Assembly: GCA_905221605.1 (NCBI GenBank)
Contig: CAJNDS010002238.1
Span: 228,501 to 292,500, forward strand
Source of the DNA: Symbiodinium natans
Taxonomy: Eukaryota; Sar; Dinophyceae; Suessiales; Symbiodiniaceae
Length of the DNA: 64,000 nt
Reading direction: 5' to 3'
Shown: positions 21,032-30,949 of the stretch, piece by piece
Position numbering within the stretch: the stretch's first letter is position 1
Layout: each line of letters begins with the position of its first letter
Program-made: the position numbers and the translations under genes
The notes under the pieces: model-generated
The model's input: only the letters and a program-made list of their open reading frames with translations
Told to the model about the DNA's origin: nothing
The model's database searches: none

Positions 21032-21602
21032 GTAGGATCAGGGTGTCGTGGGCCCCCTGATAGTAGTTGCTGCAATCGGACGTGATAGTAGTGCCCTACC
21101 CTAATTTCCTATTGAAGGCCACAGATAGAGCGGGAAGCAATCTGGATTGCAATTTGTGGCTGGAGGCTTCGGGGACTAGATGTCAGGCTTCCTTGGCACT
21201 CAGTAAGAACGCCCCTCGAACGAATCTGGAGAACCTCGACACGATGAGTTGAGAGCGTGGATCCAAAATCCTCAAGCCTAGACCCGAAACGCCCACAACG
21301 GCAACTGACCAGACCGACACTTCAGGCGGGGTGGTACAGGCAGTGGCAGCATGATGCCCAGGCACCGCTTGGGGCTTGTGGGGGCGCCTTGTGATATCAA
21401 CTGAAAGGCTCCAATGAACACTGCAATTAAGCAAATCTGCCCCGGACGTCCACATGTTGCAACACCCCTGGCAGGCCAGTTCAAAGCTAAGCATGCCATC
21501 ATATCAAGCTCAAACACAAAGTTTCCTCGTTTTGCCATTTTTGGGGGAAGTCTTCGGTTTACTGTTTAGGGTTCAGGGTTTCAGGGGTTTTAGGGTTTAC
21601 GG

Positions 21603-21722
21603 ATGGATTCGGATATTGAGCCGGCGGTTGGCCCTTCGAAGGCCGGGGCTCCTGGTGGAGCTGCAGATGTTCAATACATTCGTCAGATTGAGTGGCGTTC
21701 TCTGAAGCCATTTGCATTTGCA
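21603..21722 (+). CDS. Possible exon or start exon
   Basis: ATG opens MDSDIEPAVGPSKAGAPG, and the frame continues through VQYIRQIEWRSLKPFAF. It may be an initiating exon, but the frame later runs into CCCTAAA repeats, so its end is unknown. Confidence 0.3.
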
Positions 21723-22049
21723 AAAACGTCATCACAAAAAGGCAGATGTATCTACATAGGGAGTGCAAAAAAAAAGATGAGCCTAAGGCCAATTGAGGAT
21801 CTTTGTAGGCGAGGCCGCCGTACCTTGACATGCCTGGACCTCGTAAACCATAAGACTGACCATGGCCCTCAGCCCTCAACCCTAAACCCTGGGATGTTCC
21901 CCCCTTTGACGAACAGTCCTGAACAGGGATCACCGTGCCCTATTAAAGCAACGCCCAAGCCCAAGCTGCAGCAACATCCCCCAAAACTCAAGACCCAAAA
22001 CCCCAGACAAGCTGCAACATCCCCAAAACTCAAAGCCCTCAAAACCCTA

Positions 22050-22112
22050 GACCGTAAACCCTAAACCCTGGACCCTAAAGCCTAAACCCTAAACCCCGAA
22101 CCCTAAACCCCA
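22050..22112 (-). repeat. CCCTAAA array
   Basis: Seven imperfect units upstream of the exon at 22130. Confidence 0.9.
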
Positions 22113-22129
22113 AGTAAGCCCGAAAGCAG

Positions 22130-22171
22130 CCGCGCGAGGCCGAGGCCAAAGACCTCCACGATCGGAGCCCC
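22130..22171 (+). CDS. Micro-exon
   Basis: After CGAAAGCAG the frame reads PREAEAKDLHDRSP and meets GTCCTG. TTTAGGG repeats start 32 nt later. Confidence 0.5.
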
Positions 22172-22202
22172 GTCCTGCCATCTCCATTTTTTTCTCTCAA
22201 AA

Positions 22203-22284
22203 GGGTTTAGGGTTTAAGGTTCGGGTTTAGGGTTTAGGGTTTAGGATTAGGGTTTAGGGTTTAGGGTTTAGGGTTTAGGGTTTG
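22203..22284 (+). repeat. TTTAGGG array
   Basis: Eleven units. From 22285 to 23750 no firm exon; a few open frames only. Confidence 0.95.
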
Positions 22285-23757
22285 CTTTCATATGGTGCAG
22301 CTTAGCGGATTGTCAGAGTAGCCTCTAAAGCCTCGTAACACGAGAAAAGTCTGCTTTTCCCCGATTGCTTTCAAATACTTCCTCCGTCCAAGGGTTGAGG
22401 AGTTTCCTTCACAAAAGCCCTGATTCAGAGTTTGCGGGGGTCAGGGGGGCACTAGGATTCGGAGAAAAGTGGGCGATTCCAGCAATAGTCATGCACAGCT
22501 TTTGATGGCCCAGGAATTTTTCCACTCAGGGCCCAGGGTCCAACAAGAATGTCTCATGGGGTGGGGGTGCTGCGGCAGGGGCCCGGGTTCCCTGGCCTAG
22601 GGGCCGCGGGGTACCCAAAAGCCCAGCGCGGCAACCGGGGTCAGTATATTACCGGTTGTGGGAGGCGGGCTCGAGGTCTAGAAAACCGGCCGAAGCCTTG
22701 AGTTGAGGGTGCGGTGGTTCGGTTCCCTTTGTCATCATTGGCCCAAACGCACTTGTTGTTCCTGGGTTGCTGGGTTGCTGGGGAGCCTGTGGGCGTTTGG
22801 TGGCTTGCTGGCTTGCGCTGCATTTCGGGGGTCAAGATCCGTGCACCAGGTTCTGGGAGTCTTTGCTACGTTCTTTTGGAGCTTAGAATAGCAACACCAC
22901 AATGCTACGGAGCACGACTACTCATACCGAAGATGAACAATAGTAACCGACAAAACCAACGTAGTAGTACTAGGCGGAACCGTAGTAGCGAGGGCTTTCA
23001 GCCCTGATGATGTACGGCTGAGGCAGGTCTGTGTATGCTCGGGGCTTGGACTGGCACCCTTCTCCATAACGCAGGCCTAAAGTCTTGAACTTCCTAGTCC
23101 CTCAACCACAAAGCCTTGAAACGTGGGAAGTAAGCATCGAGACCCCGGAGCTGAACGTAAACCTCCCAAATCCCTCTGCCACAAGGAACCTCCCGGCTTA
23201 CATCCGAGACCACGCCGGGCGCCAGAAGTTTTAGAACCAGGGTGCAGAGCCGCAAGCCCCCCCCCCCCCACCACCACCCAAAAGATCCGCCCTAAGTAAA
23301 GTTTTACATGGCAAAGAACCACATGGAGGAGGGAGGGACACTTTTGGCTTGAGGGCCGCAGTCAGACACTTGTAAGGTTCCTTCTGCGGGGCCTTGTTGG
23401 AAGAGGTGCTATTTCTCAATGAGGAACCCCTACTATTCTCACATGGACAGAAGGAGCCCTATAAGGCTCAGAGGCCAAATCGCTGAAGCTTGGGCTTGTG
23501 AGGCTCGTTATTCTCTCCCTCCTCCCACTCTCTCTTTTGTTCGGTCAATCTTGTTTTTTTTTCAGTGCTGCGGACTGTTATTATGACCTGCTGTAAATGT
23601 CAACATGTTTTGTATCATTGTTGTCAGGACTGTGAGTCTGATTGCTACTGCTATGATCGTGAAGGAACCCTACGATTGCAACATGGACAACATAAGGCAG
23701 CCTGTAGGTTGGGGTTTGGCTGAAGTCGGGTTGAAGAATGCGCGTTATATGTTGTAC

Positions 23758-23790
23758 CCCTAAACCCTAAACCTAAACCCTACACCCAAA
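23758..23790 (-). repeat. Short CCCTAAA array
   Basis: Four units about 60 nt upstream of an exon. Confidence 0.85.
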
Positions 23791-23850
23791 GCCCAAAACT
23801 AGCCGGCAAGCTCGGATGTTCGGCCCTTGAACGCTTGATTGGCGCCCCAG

Positions 23851-23898
23851 GTTCGCGAGCAGCAGGATGCGGTGCGGGAGAACGACGCGTCGCGGAAG
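23851..23898 (+). CDS. Micro-exon, coiled-coil, phase 0-0
   Basis: GGCGCCCCAG-G precedes 16 codons VREQQDAVRENDASRK, then GCCGTG (GC donor). Exceptionally, the array just downstream is CCCTAAA rather than TTTAGGG. Confidence 0.65.
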
Positions 23899-23911
23899 GC
23901 CGTGGGCCTTG

Positions 23912-23986
23912 CCCTAAACCCTAAACCCCAAACCCCAAACCCTAAACTCTAAACCCTAAACCCTAAACCCTAAACCCTCAGAGCTG
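23912..23986 (-). repeat. CCCTAAA array downstream of an exon
   Basis: Ten units, orientation opposite to most post-exon arrays. Confidence 0.95.
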
Positions 23987-24339
23987 CGGTGTTTAGGTTC
24001 TGTTTTTTGGTTTCGGGTCGGTAAAGGGTCTGTCGTTCAAAGTTGACGATCAATCATGGGACAAGGAGGGTCTGCCGTGCTTGACTTCAGAGGGATGTTT
24101 CGAGTTCGAAGTCCCCCACGGCTGAGACTAACATTCCAAGTTCTCCCTCGTGAAATTCATCAAAGGCCTGGGTCAGTAGGTCAGTAGCCGAACAGGTCGC
24201 CATGTACCTGTTCGGGTTACTACAGTCCCAAATATACCGAAATAGGCTAACCTTCAGATCACCTAAACCGCACAAGTAGGCCTCTGAACTTCAGCCGATG
24301 GCGCTGACGATCCCTGACCTCGTTAAGGCTATCAGCGAA

Positions 24340-24463
24340 CCCTAAACCCAAAACCCAACCCTGAACCCTAAACCCTAAACCCTAAACCCTAAACCCTAAA
24401 CCCTAAACCCTAAACCCTAAACCCTAAACCCTAAACCCTAAACCCTAAACCCTAAACCCTAAA
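24340..24463 (-). repeat. Long CCCTAAA array
   Basis: About seventeen units. The following frame around 24530-24650 is open but unsupported. Confidence 0.95.
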
Positions 24464-24718
24464 CGAAACTGGGGTGGTGGTGGCTGGTGTGGGTGGGTGG
24501 TTGGTTGGTCAGCGGAGGTTTCGCTCTGGAGGATGACTCATCCCGCTTTGGCGAATCCCGACTTAAACGAAAAAACCGAAACTCCCAACATCTCCAGACC
24601 CTTGTGAGAGCCCTTGCATTTCATCGCTTCCTCGGTTTCCCAGGCCCTGGGAGGCATGGGGGGGCCTTTGAGCCTTGCAGGGGTGCGACCTTCACGAGTT
24701 TTGATTCCTTAAGCCCCA

Positions 24719-24776
24719 ACCCTAAAGCCCAACCCCAAACCCCGAACAAACCCTAAACCCCAAACCCTAAGCCCAT
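24719..24776 (-). repeat. CCCTAAA/CCCCAAA variants
   Basis: Seven irregular units. Confidence 0.8.
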
Positions 24777-24806
24777 AATCCCGTGATGTAACCCTTTAGA
24801 CCCCAG

Positions 24807-24854
24807 GCCTTTGCGGATGCCGCAGCTGAGGGCCGGAACCAGGACGCGGAAGCA
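24807..24854 (+). CDS. Micro-exon
   Basis: AGACCCCAG-G opens AFADAAAEGRNQDAEA. Possible donors are GACGCG after NQ (GA type) and GCTTGG after EA (GC type). TTTAGGG follows at 24895. Confidence 0.5.
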
Positions 24855-24894
24855 GCTTGGTCCAGCAGAACGCACGGCACCCTTTAAAAGGAGG

Positions 24895-24918
24895 GTTTAG
24901 GGTATAGGGTTTAGGTTT
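24895..24918 (+). repeat. Short TTTAGGG array
   Basis: Three units. Between here and 25010 a frame RFFNALVQHVFRFSNPMP is open in the reverse context (TTTAGGG before, CCCTAAA after); weak exon evidence. Confidence 0.8.
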
Positions 24919-25009
24919 GGGAGAAGAGCCCAAAACCTATAGATTCTTTAACGCGCTGGTCCAGCATGTGTTCCGTTTTTCCAACCCGATGCCGATCAAT
25001 GACCTAAAC

Positions 25010-25151
25010 CCTAAGCTCTAAACCCTAAACCCTAAACCCTAAACCCTAAACCCTAAACCCTAAACCCTAAACCCTAAACCCTAAACCCTAAACCCTAAAC
25101 CCTAAACCCTAAACCCTAAACCCTAAACCCTCAACCCTAAACCCTAAACCC
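25010..25151 (-). repeat. Long CCCTAAA array
   Basis: About twenty units. Confidence 0.97.
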
Positions 25152-25166
25152 GACATTTGGACCGAG

Positions 25167-25214
25167 GAAGCGCTTCTCCTGAAACCCCCGGACGACCAAG
25201 ACCGAGACCCGAAG
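25167..25214 (+). CDS. Micro-exon, phase 0-0
   Basis: After GGACCGAG-G sixteen codons EALLLKPPDDQDRDPK end at AAG before GCCCGG (GC donor). Frame is open further upstream (DIWT), so the exon may start earlier. Confidence 0.55.
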
Positions 25215-25227
25215 GCCCGGCGTAGGG

Positions 25228-25335
25228 GTTCGCAGGGTTCACAGGGCTTAGGGTTCGTAGGGCTTAGGGTTCACAGGGTTTAGGCTTCGCAGGGTTTAGG
25301 GCTCGCAGGGTTTCGGGCTTGTAGGGTTCGGAAGA
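25228..25335 (+). repeat. TTCGTAGGG/TTCACAGGG variant array
   Basis: Alternating GGCTTAGGG and TTCGCAGGG units, a diverged telomere-type array after the exon. Confidence 0.8.
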
Positions 25336-25729
25336 AGGGTTTGGGAAAAGTTGAACAACAAGCATAGGCGGGCTCAAAGACGGACTACGACCCGCTCCAC
25401 AAACGTTTGCCTGAAACCCGAACATGTTTCCACCGGGGTTTTGGCATTTCCCTCGGCCCCGCCTTCGGATGTGAACCCCGCTGAATGCTGCTACTTGTTG
25501 AGCTTATGTTCCTGCCCCCTTTTCAACCACCCTTGCACATGCCGGCCAGCCTGTATTTATGGGTAACGCTGGTCTTCTGAACTGAGTTCAAGACAAGATG
25601 AGACAGGGTTCAGCTCACAGAGATGCCCCAAGAGCCAACCGGAACCCCAGAGACCCGATGCCCCTGGGCAGGCCATCCTAAAGGAGGAGAGCAGGGGTCC
25701 CAAGCGCTTCCTTGGGAACCCGAGTTTTA

Positions 25730-25838
25730 GGGGAGTTCAGGGGAGTTTGGGGGGAGGTAAGGGGAGAGCTTAGGGGAGAGCTTAGGGGAGAGCTTAGGGG
25801 AGAGCTTAGGGGAGAGCTTGGGGGAGAGCTTAGAGAGT
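25730..25838 (+). repeat. 12-bp minisatellite
   Basis: Six GAGAGCTTAGGG units. The repeat length gives an artefactual Glu-Leu-Arg-Gly frame. Confidence 0.9.
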
Positions 25839-25924
25839 TGAGGCTTCATGGCTCTGAGGGTCTTATCGCGCCTGCCGCGGGCCTGATCGGTTTCACGGGG
25901 GCTCAGCACTGGGAAGGGTTTGAA

Positions 25925-26020
25925 AAACCCTAAACCCTAAACCCAAAACCCAAAACCCTAAACCCTAAACCCTAAACCCGAGACCCTAAACCCTAAACCC
26001 TAAACCCGAAACCCGAAACC
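25925..26020 (-). repeat. CCCTAAA array with variants
   Basis: Twelve units including CCCAAAA and CCCGAAA. Confidence 0.95.
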
Positions 26021-26027
26021 CCCCGAG

Positions 26028-26086
26028 GCGGGCACCTCGAGAAGCTGATGAAGACCGATGCCGGGGCCGGGGACGACGAGCTGAAG
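26028..26086 (+). CDS. Micro-exon
   Basis: After CCCCGAG-G one frame reads GHLEKLMKTDAGAGDDEL then K, to GCCAGG (GC donor). Starting at CTCGAG would leave a phase 0-0 exon of 15 codons. TTTAGGG begins 31 nt on. Confidence 0.55.
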
Positions 26087-26117
26087 GCCAGGCCAGGGGA
26101 TGCACAGGAGCTTGGGG

Positions 26118-26185
26118 CGTAGGGTTTAGGATTTAGGGTTTAGGGTTTCGGGTTTAGGGTTTAGGGTTTTGGGTTCAGGGTAGGG
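26118..26185 (+). repeat. TTTAGGG array
   Basis: Nine units with TTCGGG and TTTTGGG forms, fading into TTTGGGGG to 26290. A weak open frame precedes the next array (26830-26890). Confidence 0.9.
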
Positions 26186-26892
26186 CTGAGGGAGATATTT
26201 GGGCTTTAGGGGGTTTTGGGGGTTTAGCGGGTTTGGGGGGGGGGGGAGCTTAGGGAGATGTGCAGGCTTGGGGGGGAAGGTCCTGAGGAATTTCGGTTTC
26301 ACCCTTTAGAACTAGGACGTGTGGGCCTTGACACGCTAGGCTTTGCGACTATCGGGGGCTGAGGTAAGCAAGTTGCCGCACACAGTTGAGTGTAGGATGA
26401 GCAGTGCTTTGGGCTGTGAAAAGCTCAAGCAACGGAGTCGCCTCAGGCAACGAAGCAGAAGTCTGAGGCCGGGGGTGGAAGTGGAGGGGCCAAAATGGTT
26501 TTCGCAGCCTTGTTTCTGTCGTTGTCGAGGGTTCCATGGCTTCTTTTATGCAAAGCACCCTTTCTGTTTGCGCGACCTACTGCGCACAGAGTCTATCAGC
26601 CTGGCAGGCGTTGTCAGCCTGACATGGCCCCAGGGCTGTATGGTTTTTACTTTCGTTGCTGTCAGGATCGTCGTTGTTGTGATCGTTCAATGGTCAGAGT
26701 TTCGGAGTCTTCAAGATGCTGCAGTCCTTCGCACCTTCGCACCTTCCGGGCTCGGGGCAGTCGCTCAATTCGGGGGAGGTTGGCGCTTCGGGTCCTAAGC
26801 CCCAGCAGGGAGACTCGACCTTGGGTGGCCGTGCATTCCGTGGCAAGGTCCAAAGCCATCAGAACGCGCCCCTGGTCTGCAATGTCACTGCT

Positions 26893-26961
26893 TTGGGTTT
26901 AGGGTTTAGGGTTTAGGGTTCAGGGTTCAGGGTTTAGGGTTTAGGGTTTAGGGTTTAGGGG
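26893..26961 (+). repeat. TTTAGGG/TTCAGGG array
   Basis: Ten units. Confidence 0.95.
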
Positions 26962-27174
26962 GGATTTTGCCGAGCTGTCCGGAAATTGACGGTGCCAGGC
27001 TGCCTTGAGGTTTGGTAGGGTCTGGGGCCTTTCGCGCCTCAGAAGGGAAACCACACAAGCGATCAAGGGGGCTCAGGGTAAAGCCTCGGTTGCAACACCT
27101 TCCTACCTTGCAACATCCACTTCGCGTGGTAGCGCTGCACGTCGGTCCTCCCCTCATCTGGATCCAACCTGAAC

Positions 27175-27220
27175 CCCTAAACCCTACATAAACCCAAAAC
27201 CCTCAACCCTAAACCCTAGA
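27175..27220 (-). repeat. CCCTAAA variants
   Basis: Six imperfect units ending at ACCCCAAG. Confidence 0.85.
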
Positions 27221-27227
27221 CCCCAAG

Positions 27228-27248
27228 CACGACTTGCTGCGGAGGGAG
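27228..27248 (+). CDS. 21-nt micro-exon candidate
   Basis: HDLLRRE lies between CCCCAAG and GCCTTG (GC donor). A longer version HDLLRREAL ending before GTGTGC is equally possible. Confidence 0.45.
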
Positions 27249-27322
27249 GCCTTGGGTGTGCACGCAGTCTGAACGACGGAACAAGCAGCCCGGGGCCCCT
27301 GAAACCAAAGCCCTAGGGCCCT

Positions 27323-27446
27323 ACTTGAAGGTTCATGGGTAGTTCTACGTAGGGTCATATAAGTAGGGTAACTAGAATTGTCGCTGGTTATAACCCTTAT
27401 TTAGGGTACTTATACCCCCACTTCTAAGTACCCCTGAGCCTCCAAG
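27323..27446. mobile_element. MITE-like element, family A copy 2
   Basis: Left end ACTTGAAGGTTCATGGGTAG, right end the imperfect complement ending CCTCCAAG. The right end gives an AG, and five nt outside the left end there is a GC (AGG before GCCCTA), so a GC-AG intron is possible. Flanking frames are open but ambiguous. Confidence 0.7.
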
Positions 27447-27513
27447 TCGGGCCCGAGGATCGAGTTCCGGGAGTTTGCGAACCAGAAAGCTCTCCACGAT
27501 GCTTCGAAGACGC
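27447..27513 (+). CDS. Candidate exon abutting element A2
   Basis: One frame reads RIEFREFANQKALHDASK then TQ, and ends before GCGTCG (GC donor). Other frames are open too. Confidence 0.45.
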
Positions 27514-27619
27514 AGGCGTCGCCGGCTTGGCTGGCTTGGCAGCTCAGGGCTCCAGGGTCTTCGGCTTGCTGCTGGATAAGAAGGGACAGATTATATCCCC
27601 CAATATACCCTTTAAGGGA

Positions 27620-27682
27620 TTATTTATATATATATATATATATATCTATATATATCTATATATATATATATATATATATGGT
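27620..27682. repeat. (TA)n microsatellite
   Basis: About 30 TA dinucleotides with a few TC. Confidence 0.95.
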
Positions 27683-27764
27683 ACCTTCTTCCCCCCCATT
27701 CCCTACCAACCCACTAACAACCCACTAGGCTAGGAATCCTGAAGCCGTCTCCTCCGCATCGCAG

Positions 27765-27832
27765 GCCGCCTTCTGCTTGCCCCTGGCCCCCCCACCGGCG
27801 CGGCCGCGGCGGCGTCGCTCCAGGGGCTTCCT
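27765..27832 (+). CDS. Left half of an exon split by element A3
   Basis: CTCCGCATCGCAG-G opens 68 nt reading AAFCLPLAPPPARPRRRRS then RGF, ending CT. Joined to 27965-27998 it gives a 102-nt, 34-codon frame in phase 0-0. Arg-rich; function unknown. Confidence 0.5.
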
Positions 27833-27964
27833 GTGACTGGGAGGTTCATGGGGGGGGGGGGGGTATAAAGAGCCCTAAATGAAGGTTTTCGCCAGCTATT
27901 TGAAAAAAAGTTGCCCTTCTGCTGAAAAACCCCTACTTAGAACTACCCATGAACCTTCAAGTAG
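27833..27964. mobile_element. Introner-like element, family A copy 3
   Basis: A 132-nt GT-AG segment (GTGACT at the left, CAAGTAG at the right) whose ends are the family A inverted repeat (GGGAGGTTCATG / CATGAACCTTC). Retention would put TGA immediately in frame; removal restores the open frame. A poly-G tract lies inside. Confidence 0.65.
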
Positions 27965-27998
27965 GGTTCGAAGCTCTCTGGGATTCGGGCGCCGCCAG
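27965..27998 (+). CDS. Right half of the split exon
   Basis: Reads VRSSLGFGRRQ after completing the split CTG codon, and ends CAG before GTTAAG. Confidence 0.5.
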
Positions 27999-28528
27999 GT
28001 TAAGGGCGTCTCAGGGGTATCAGGGTTCAGACGTGAACCGGATTCCTCGAAGCTTCGAGAGCGTACGTTAATGAGCCGAGAGTGCAATGCATGCGCCGTG
28101 CTGAGTGGCTGGATAGTTTCAGGCTCATTGAGTTTCGGGTAGATGCTTTGGCCTGGGCTTGCCATATTGAGGTAGACTCAGTGTTGCGGCCGCGTGTTGC
28201 GCTTACTGCCACTCTCCATCAAAGCCATGGACAAGGGGCCCTGTCGATTTCAAACGTCTTCGTCGCATGCTGCGAGGGCGAAATGTGAGGACTGCTCGGT
28301 TTCCCCCATAAGCATGGCTTCTGGTCTTCAGGGTTCTGTTGTCAGCACGAGGGGCTATGTCCCAGATGCCCCCTGTAATCAGGGACAGCAGGGCTATCTT
28401 TGCACGGCAGCCTTCGATCGCCTTTCTCAGCTCGATTCAGCGAGCCCACAGCGACATGAAGAGTCAAGAGCAGGAGCCTATAGGAGCTTGGTGGTGGTTA
28501 TTTGATTCCGGCACATTGCATCCTGCAG

Positions 28529-28646
28529 ATACACCAAAGCTGTGGGGGAAGAAGAGGAGGAGCTCCTTGGAATTACAGCCAAGGAGATAGTGGGCGTGGC
28601 GCACATTGTTCTCAAGAGCATGGACACAAGCAGCCAACAGCGCTAG
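28529..28646 (+). CDS. Candidate exon with stop
   Basis: After GCATCCTGCAG a frame reads YTKAVGEEEEELLGITAK, then EIVGVAHIVLKSMD, ending TAG at 28644-28646. A GT at 28590 (ATA then GTGGGC) may end it earlier. Amino-acid composition is protein-like. Confidence 0.5.
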
Positions 28647-28691
28647 ACTCTAGTACATGCATAAGAGCCATAGCATGAGGTCATTGTGCAG

Positions 28692-28777
28692 CATAGCTTT
28701 TCGGAGTTGCTTCCTATGTCGGTCTACACGGTCGACAAGCTGCTGGCCGCTGCTCACCTGCACTTAAACGGGAAGAC
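28692..28777 (+). CDS. Candidate exon
   Basis: ATTGTGCAG precedes HSFSELLPMSVYTVDKLL, then AAAHLHLNGK, with GTCTGG as possible donor. The frame remains open beyond. Family not identified. Confidence 0.5.
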
Positions 28778-29106
28778 GTCTGGGTCCCTCCGAGGCTGCT
28801 TTGGAACAGCTTGCGGCAGCTTGCGAAGCTCAGGATGGAGAATTCTGTGGGGCTTCCTGAACCCCCAAGCCTCAGACAGTCTGTGCAACCCTAGACCCTC
28901 ACACCTAAGCCAAGCATTGGCCCGAGACCAGAGGAAAATCCTCCAAAACCCCTATAGCGCACAAAAGCACTAACGCTCCGAATCGAAGACCCGCACCCAA
29001 GAGCCAAGAGCCCAGGATGCGAGTCGGCGCTTCGCCCGCTGCCTGCCTCCAGGCGGCTTGTGGCAATCGGACATCGGGTTGTGTGGCAGAGGGCGGTTAG
29101 ATGGTA

Positions 29107-29190
29107 AGCCTAAACCCTACACCCTAAACCCTAAACCCTAAACCCTAAACCCTAAACCCTAAACCCTAAACCCTAAACCCTAAACCCGAA
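29107..29190 (-). repeat. CCCTAAA array
   Basis: Twelve units. The 80-nt island before the next array has no clear frame. Confidence 0.95.
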
Positions 29191-29270
29191 ACTCTAAGGG
29201 GCCCATGGGTGTGTTCGGGGCATCTCAGAGTTGATGCTTTTGGGGCGCCCCTGTAAAGCCTCCATGGCGC

Positions 29271-29398
29271 CTAAACCCTAAACCCTAAACCCTAAACCCT
29301 AAACCCTAAACCCTAAACCCTAAACCCTAAACCCTAAACCCTAAACCCTAAACCCTAAACCCTAAACCCTAAACCCTAAACCCTAAACCCTAAACCCT
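29271..29398 (-). repeat. Long CCCTAAA array
   Basis: Eighteen perfect units. Confidence 0.97.
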
Positions 29399-29409
29399 AT
29401 GGTGCCCAG

Positions 29410-29505
29410 GAGAAGAACAGCTTCCCCTGAAGGAGGCGGGGGATGGGTCTGAAATCTCACCCCAGGAGCTGCCAGCCTTCACTAACCACGCCACTTCGCT
29501 ACGAT
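29410..29505 (+). CDS. Exon ending at element B2
   Basis: ATGGTGCCCAG-G opens EEQLPLKEAGDGSEISPQ, then ELPAFTNHATSLR, ending exactly where element B2 begins with GT. Across the element the frame continues as CSGKEF. A shorter exon ending before GCGGGG at 29436 is possible. Confidence 0.5.
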
Positions 29506-29668
29506 GTGCTTAAGAACCCCCAACAAAAATCAGAAATGAAACTCCCTATATTGCCCTTATAAGCAGGACGATGTTTTGTTTTTTTGTGTGACCCCAAGAA
29601 TAAGAAGTAAGAAGTACCATACTGCCCTTACAAGGAGGATTGTGTTTTGTTTTTTGGGGGGTTCTTAG
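29506..29668. mobile_element. Introner-like element, family B copy 2
   Basis: Begins GTGCTTAAGAACCCCC and ends GGGGGGTTCTTAG, giving GT-AG termini. It is longer (163 nt) because the right half, containing TGCCCTTA...TTTTGTTTTTT, is duplicated. Confidence 0.65.
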
Positions 29669-30177
29669 GTTCGGGCAAGGAGTTTAGGGTTTTTTGGGTC
29701 GGTCAGGTGTGGGCCGCCGTTGACCGCTACGTCTACTCTTGCCTTGAGCTCCTTTGGCTGGAAGCCTGCTGACATCCCCAAACTCGCACCCCCCCCCCCC
29801 CCGCCTCGACCCCACAAGCCCCTTTGAAAGTTGCTGAGTGCTCTAAAGCAGTTCTAAGTGGCAAAACCCGAGGGTTGCTTGTTTCCTTGTTCGTAGGACT
29901 GGCAGCGTCCTATCTTTTCGTCCCCTGACCCGCCGGAGAACTCCGCACCTACCATCTTCCTGCAACCCTCAACTCCTGGGCCTCAACCGTAAAAATCCCC
30001 CAAAACCCCAAGCCACATCTCTGACTCGGGAGTCTAGATCCCTTTCTATTGTTACTTTCTATTTTTGAAGGGTAGGGGGGTTCTAGCAGCATCTTTTCCT
30101 TGCCTGGGGCCTTTCGCTTTGCATCTCAACAACGACCCGACCTCGCGAATCACCGCTGCTGAGTTTTTTTAGGGGCC

Positions 30178-30300
30178 TTAACCCTAAACCCCAAACCCTC
30201 TAAACCCTCTAAACCCTCTAAACCCTCTAAACCCTCTAAAGTCTAAACCCTAAACCCAAGCCCTAAGCCCCAAACCCTAAACCCTTAGGGTCCAGGAGTT
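30178..30300 (-). repeat. CCCTCTAAA nonamer and CCCTAAA array
   Basis: Five CCCTCTAAA units, then irregular CCCTAAA/CCCCAAA. Between 29670 and 30178 no gene is visible. Confidence 0.9.
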
Positions 30301-30394
30301 TAGGGTTTGGGCCCGGGCTTCCTAGCGAGCCCGACTTCCCTTCATTGGGGGAAGGTAAAAGCCTGCACTTCGAAGTTCTACAAGGCCTATGATG

Positions 30395-30480
30395 CCTTCT
30401 GAACCTGTCTTAGTAATGACAGAAGTTATAGTTTTTACAGGTAATTTTGATCTTTTTAAAGTAGAATTTAGACGTGGAAG
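30395..30480 (+). other. AT-rich open patch with unusual codon use
   Basis: A frame reading MTEVIVFTGNFDLFKVEF then RRGRAATRA uses mostly A/T third positions, unlike the GC-ending codons of the other islands. It could be an organelle-derived insert or a foreign fragment. Neither was recognised. Confidence 0.35.
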
Positions 30481-30754
30481 AGCAGCAACAAGAGCAAAGT
30501 GCCCTCCCAGGCAGCTACGGGGCCTGGTCATCCCAGGCTTCGCGCGGATCACCTGGCAGGCGGACAGGGGGGCAGGGGGTCAGGATGTTCCCCCTTGTAC
30601 TAAGAGTCCTCACTAGGGACTGCAATAGGGGCCACTTTAAACTTTAATTCCTCTTGGGGGCTGTTAGTAGAAGGGGGAACACCCCAAGTTGAAGGCACAG
30701 GGCTTTACGGGTTCAGGGCTTAGTCATCGTTCTTTTTTCCGGCGTTGCCTTTTT

Positions 30755-30910
30755 CCCGACGTTGCGATACGGTGCATGCGTTTTTCAGAGACGCACGACA
30801 TTCTCATGCGGTACGGGGCTGCGTGTCCAGAGCACGCTGCCCATGAAACCCGCGAGATAAGGATCTGTCTACTTCACGACAGCATGCTCGACATCTTCGC
30901 CCACACACAG
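30755..30910 (+). CDS. Candidate exon
   Basis: Frame reads MRFSETHDILMRYGAACP and later IRICLLHDSMLDIFAHTQ, ending CACACAG before GATTAC (would be a GA donor). The opposite strand also has a 200-codon open frame across here, so strand is not certain. Confidence 0.35.
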
Positions 30911-30949
30911 GATTACCCGTTGCAAGGGCGTAGGCATCAGGGTTTCCCT

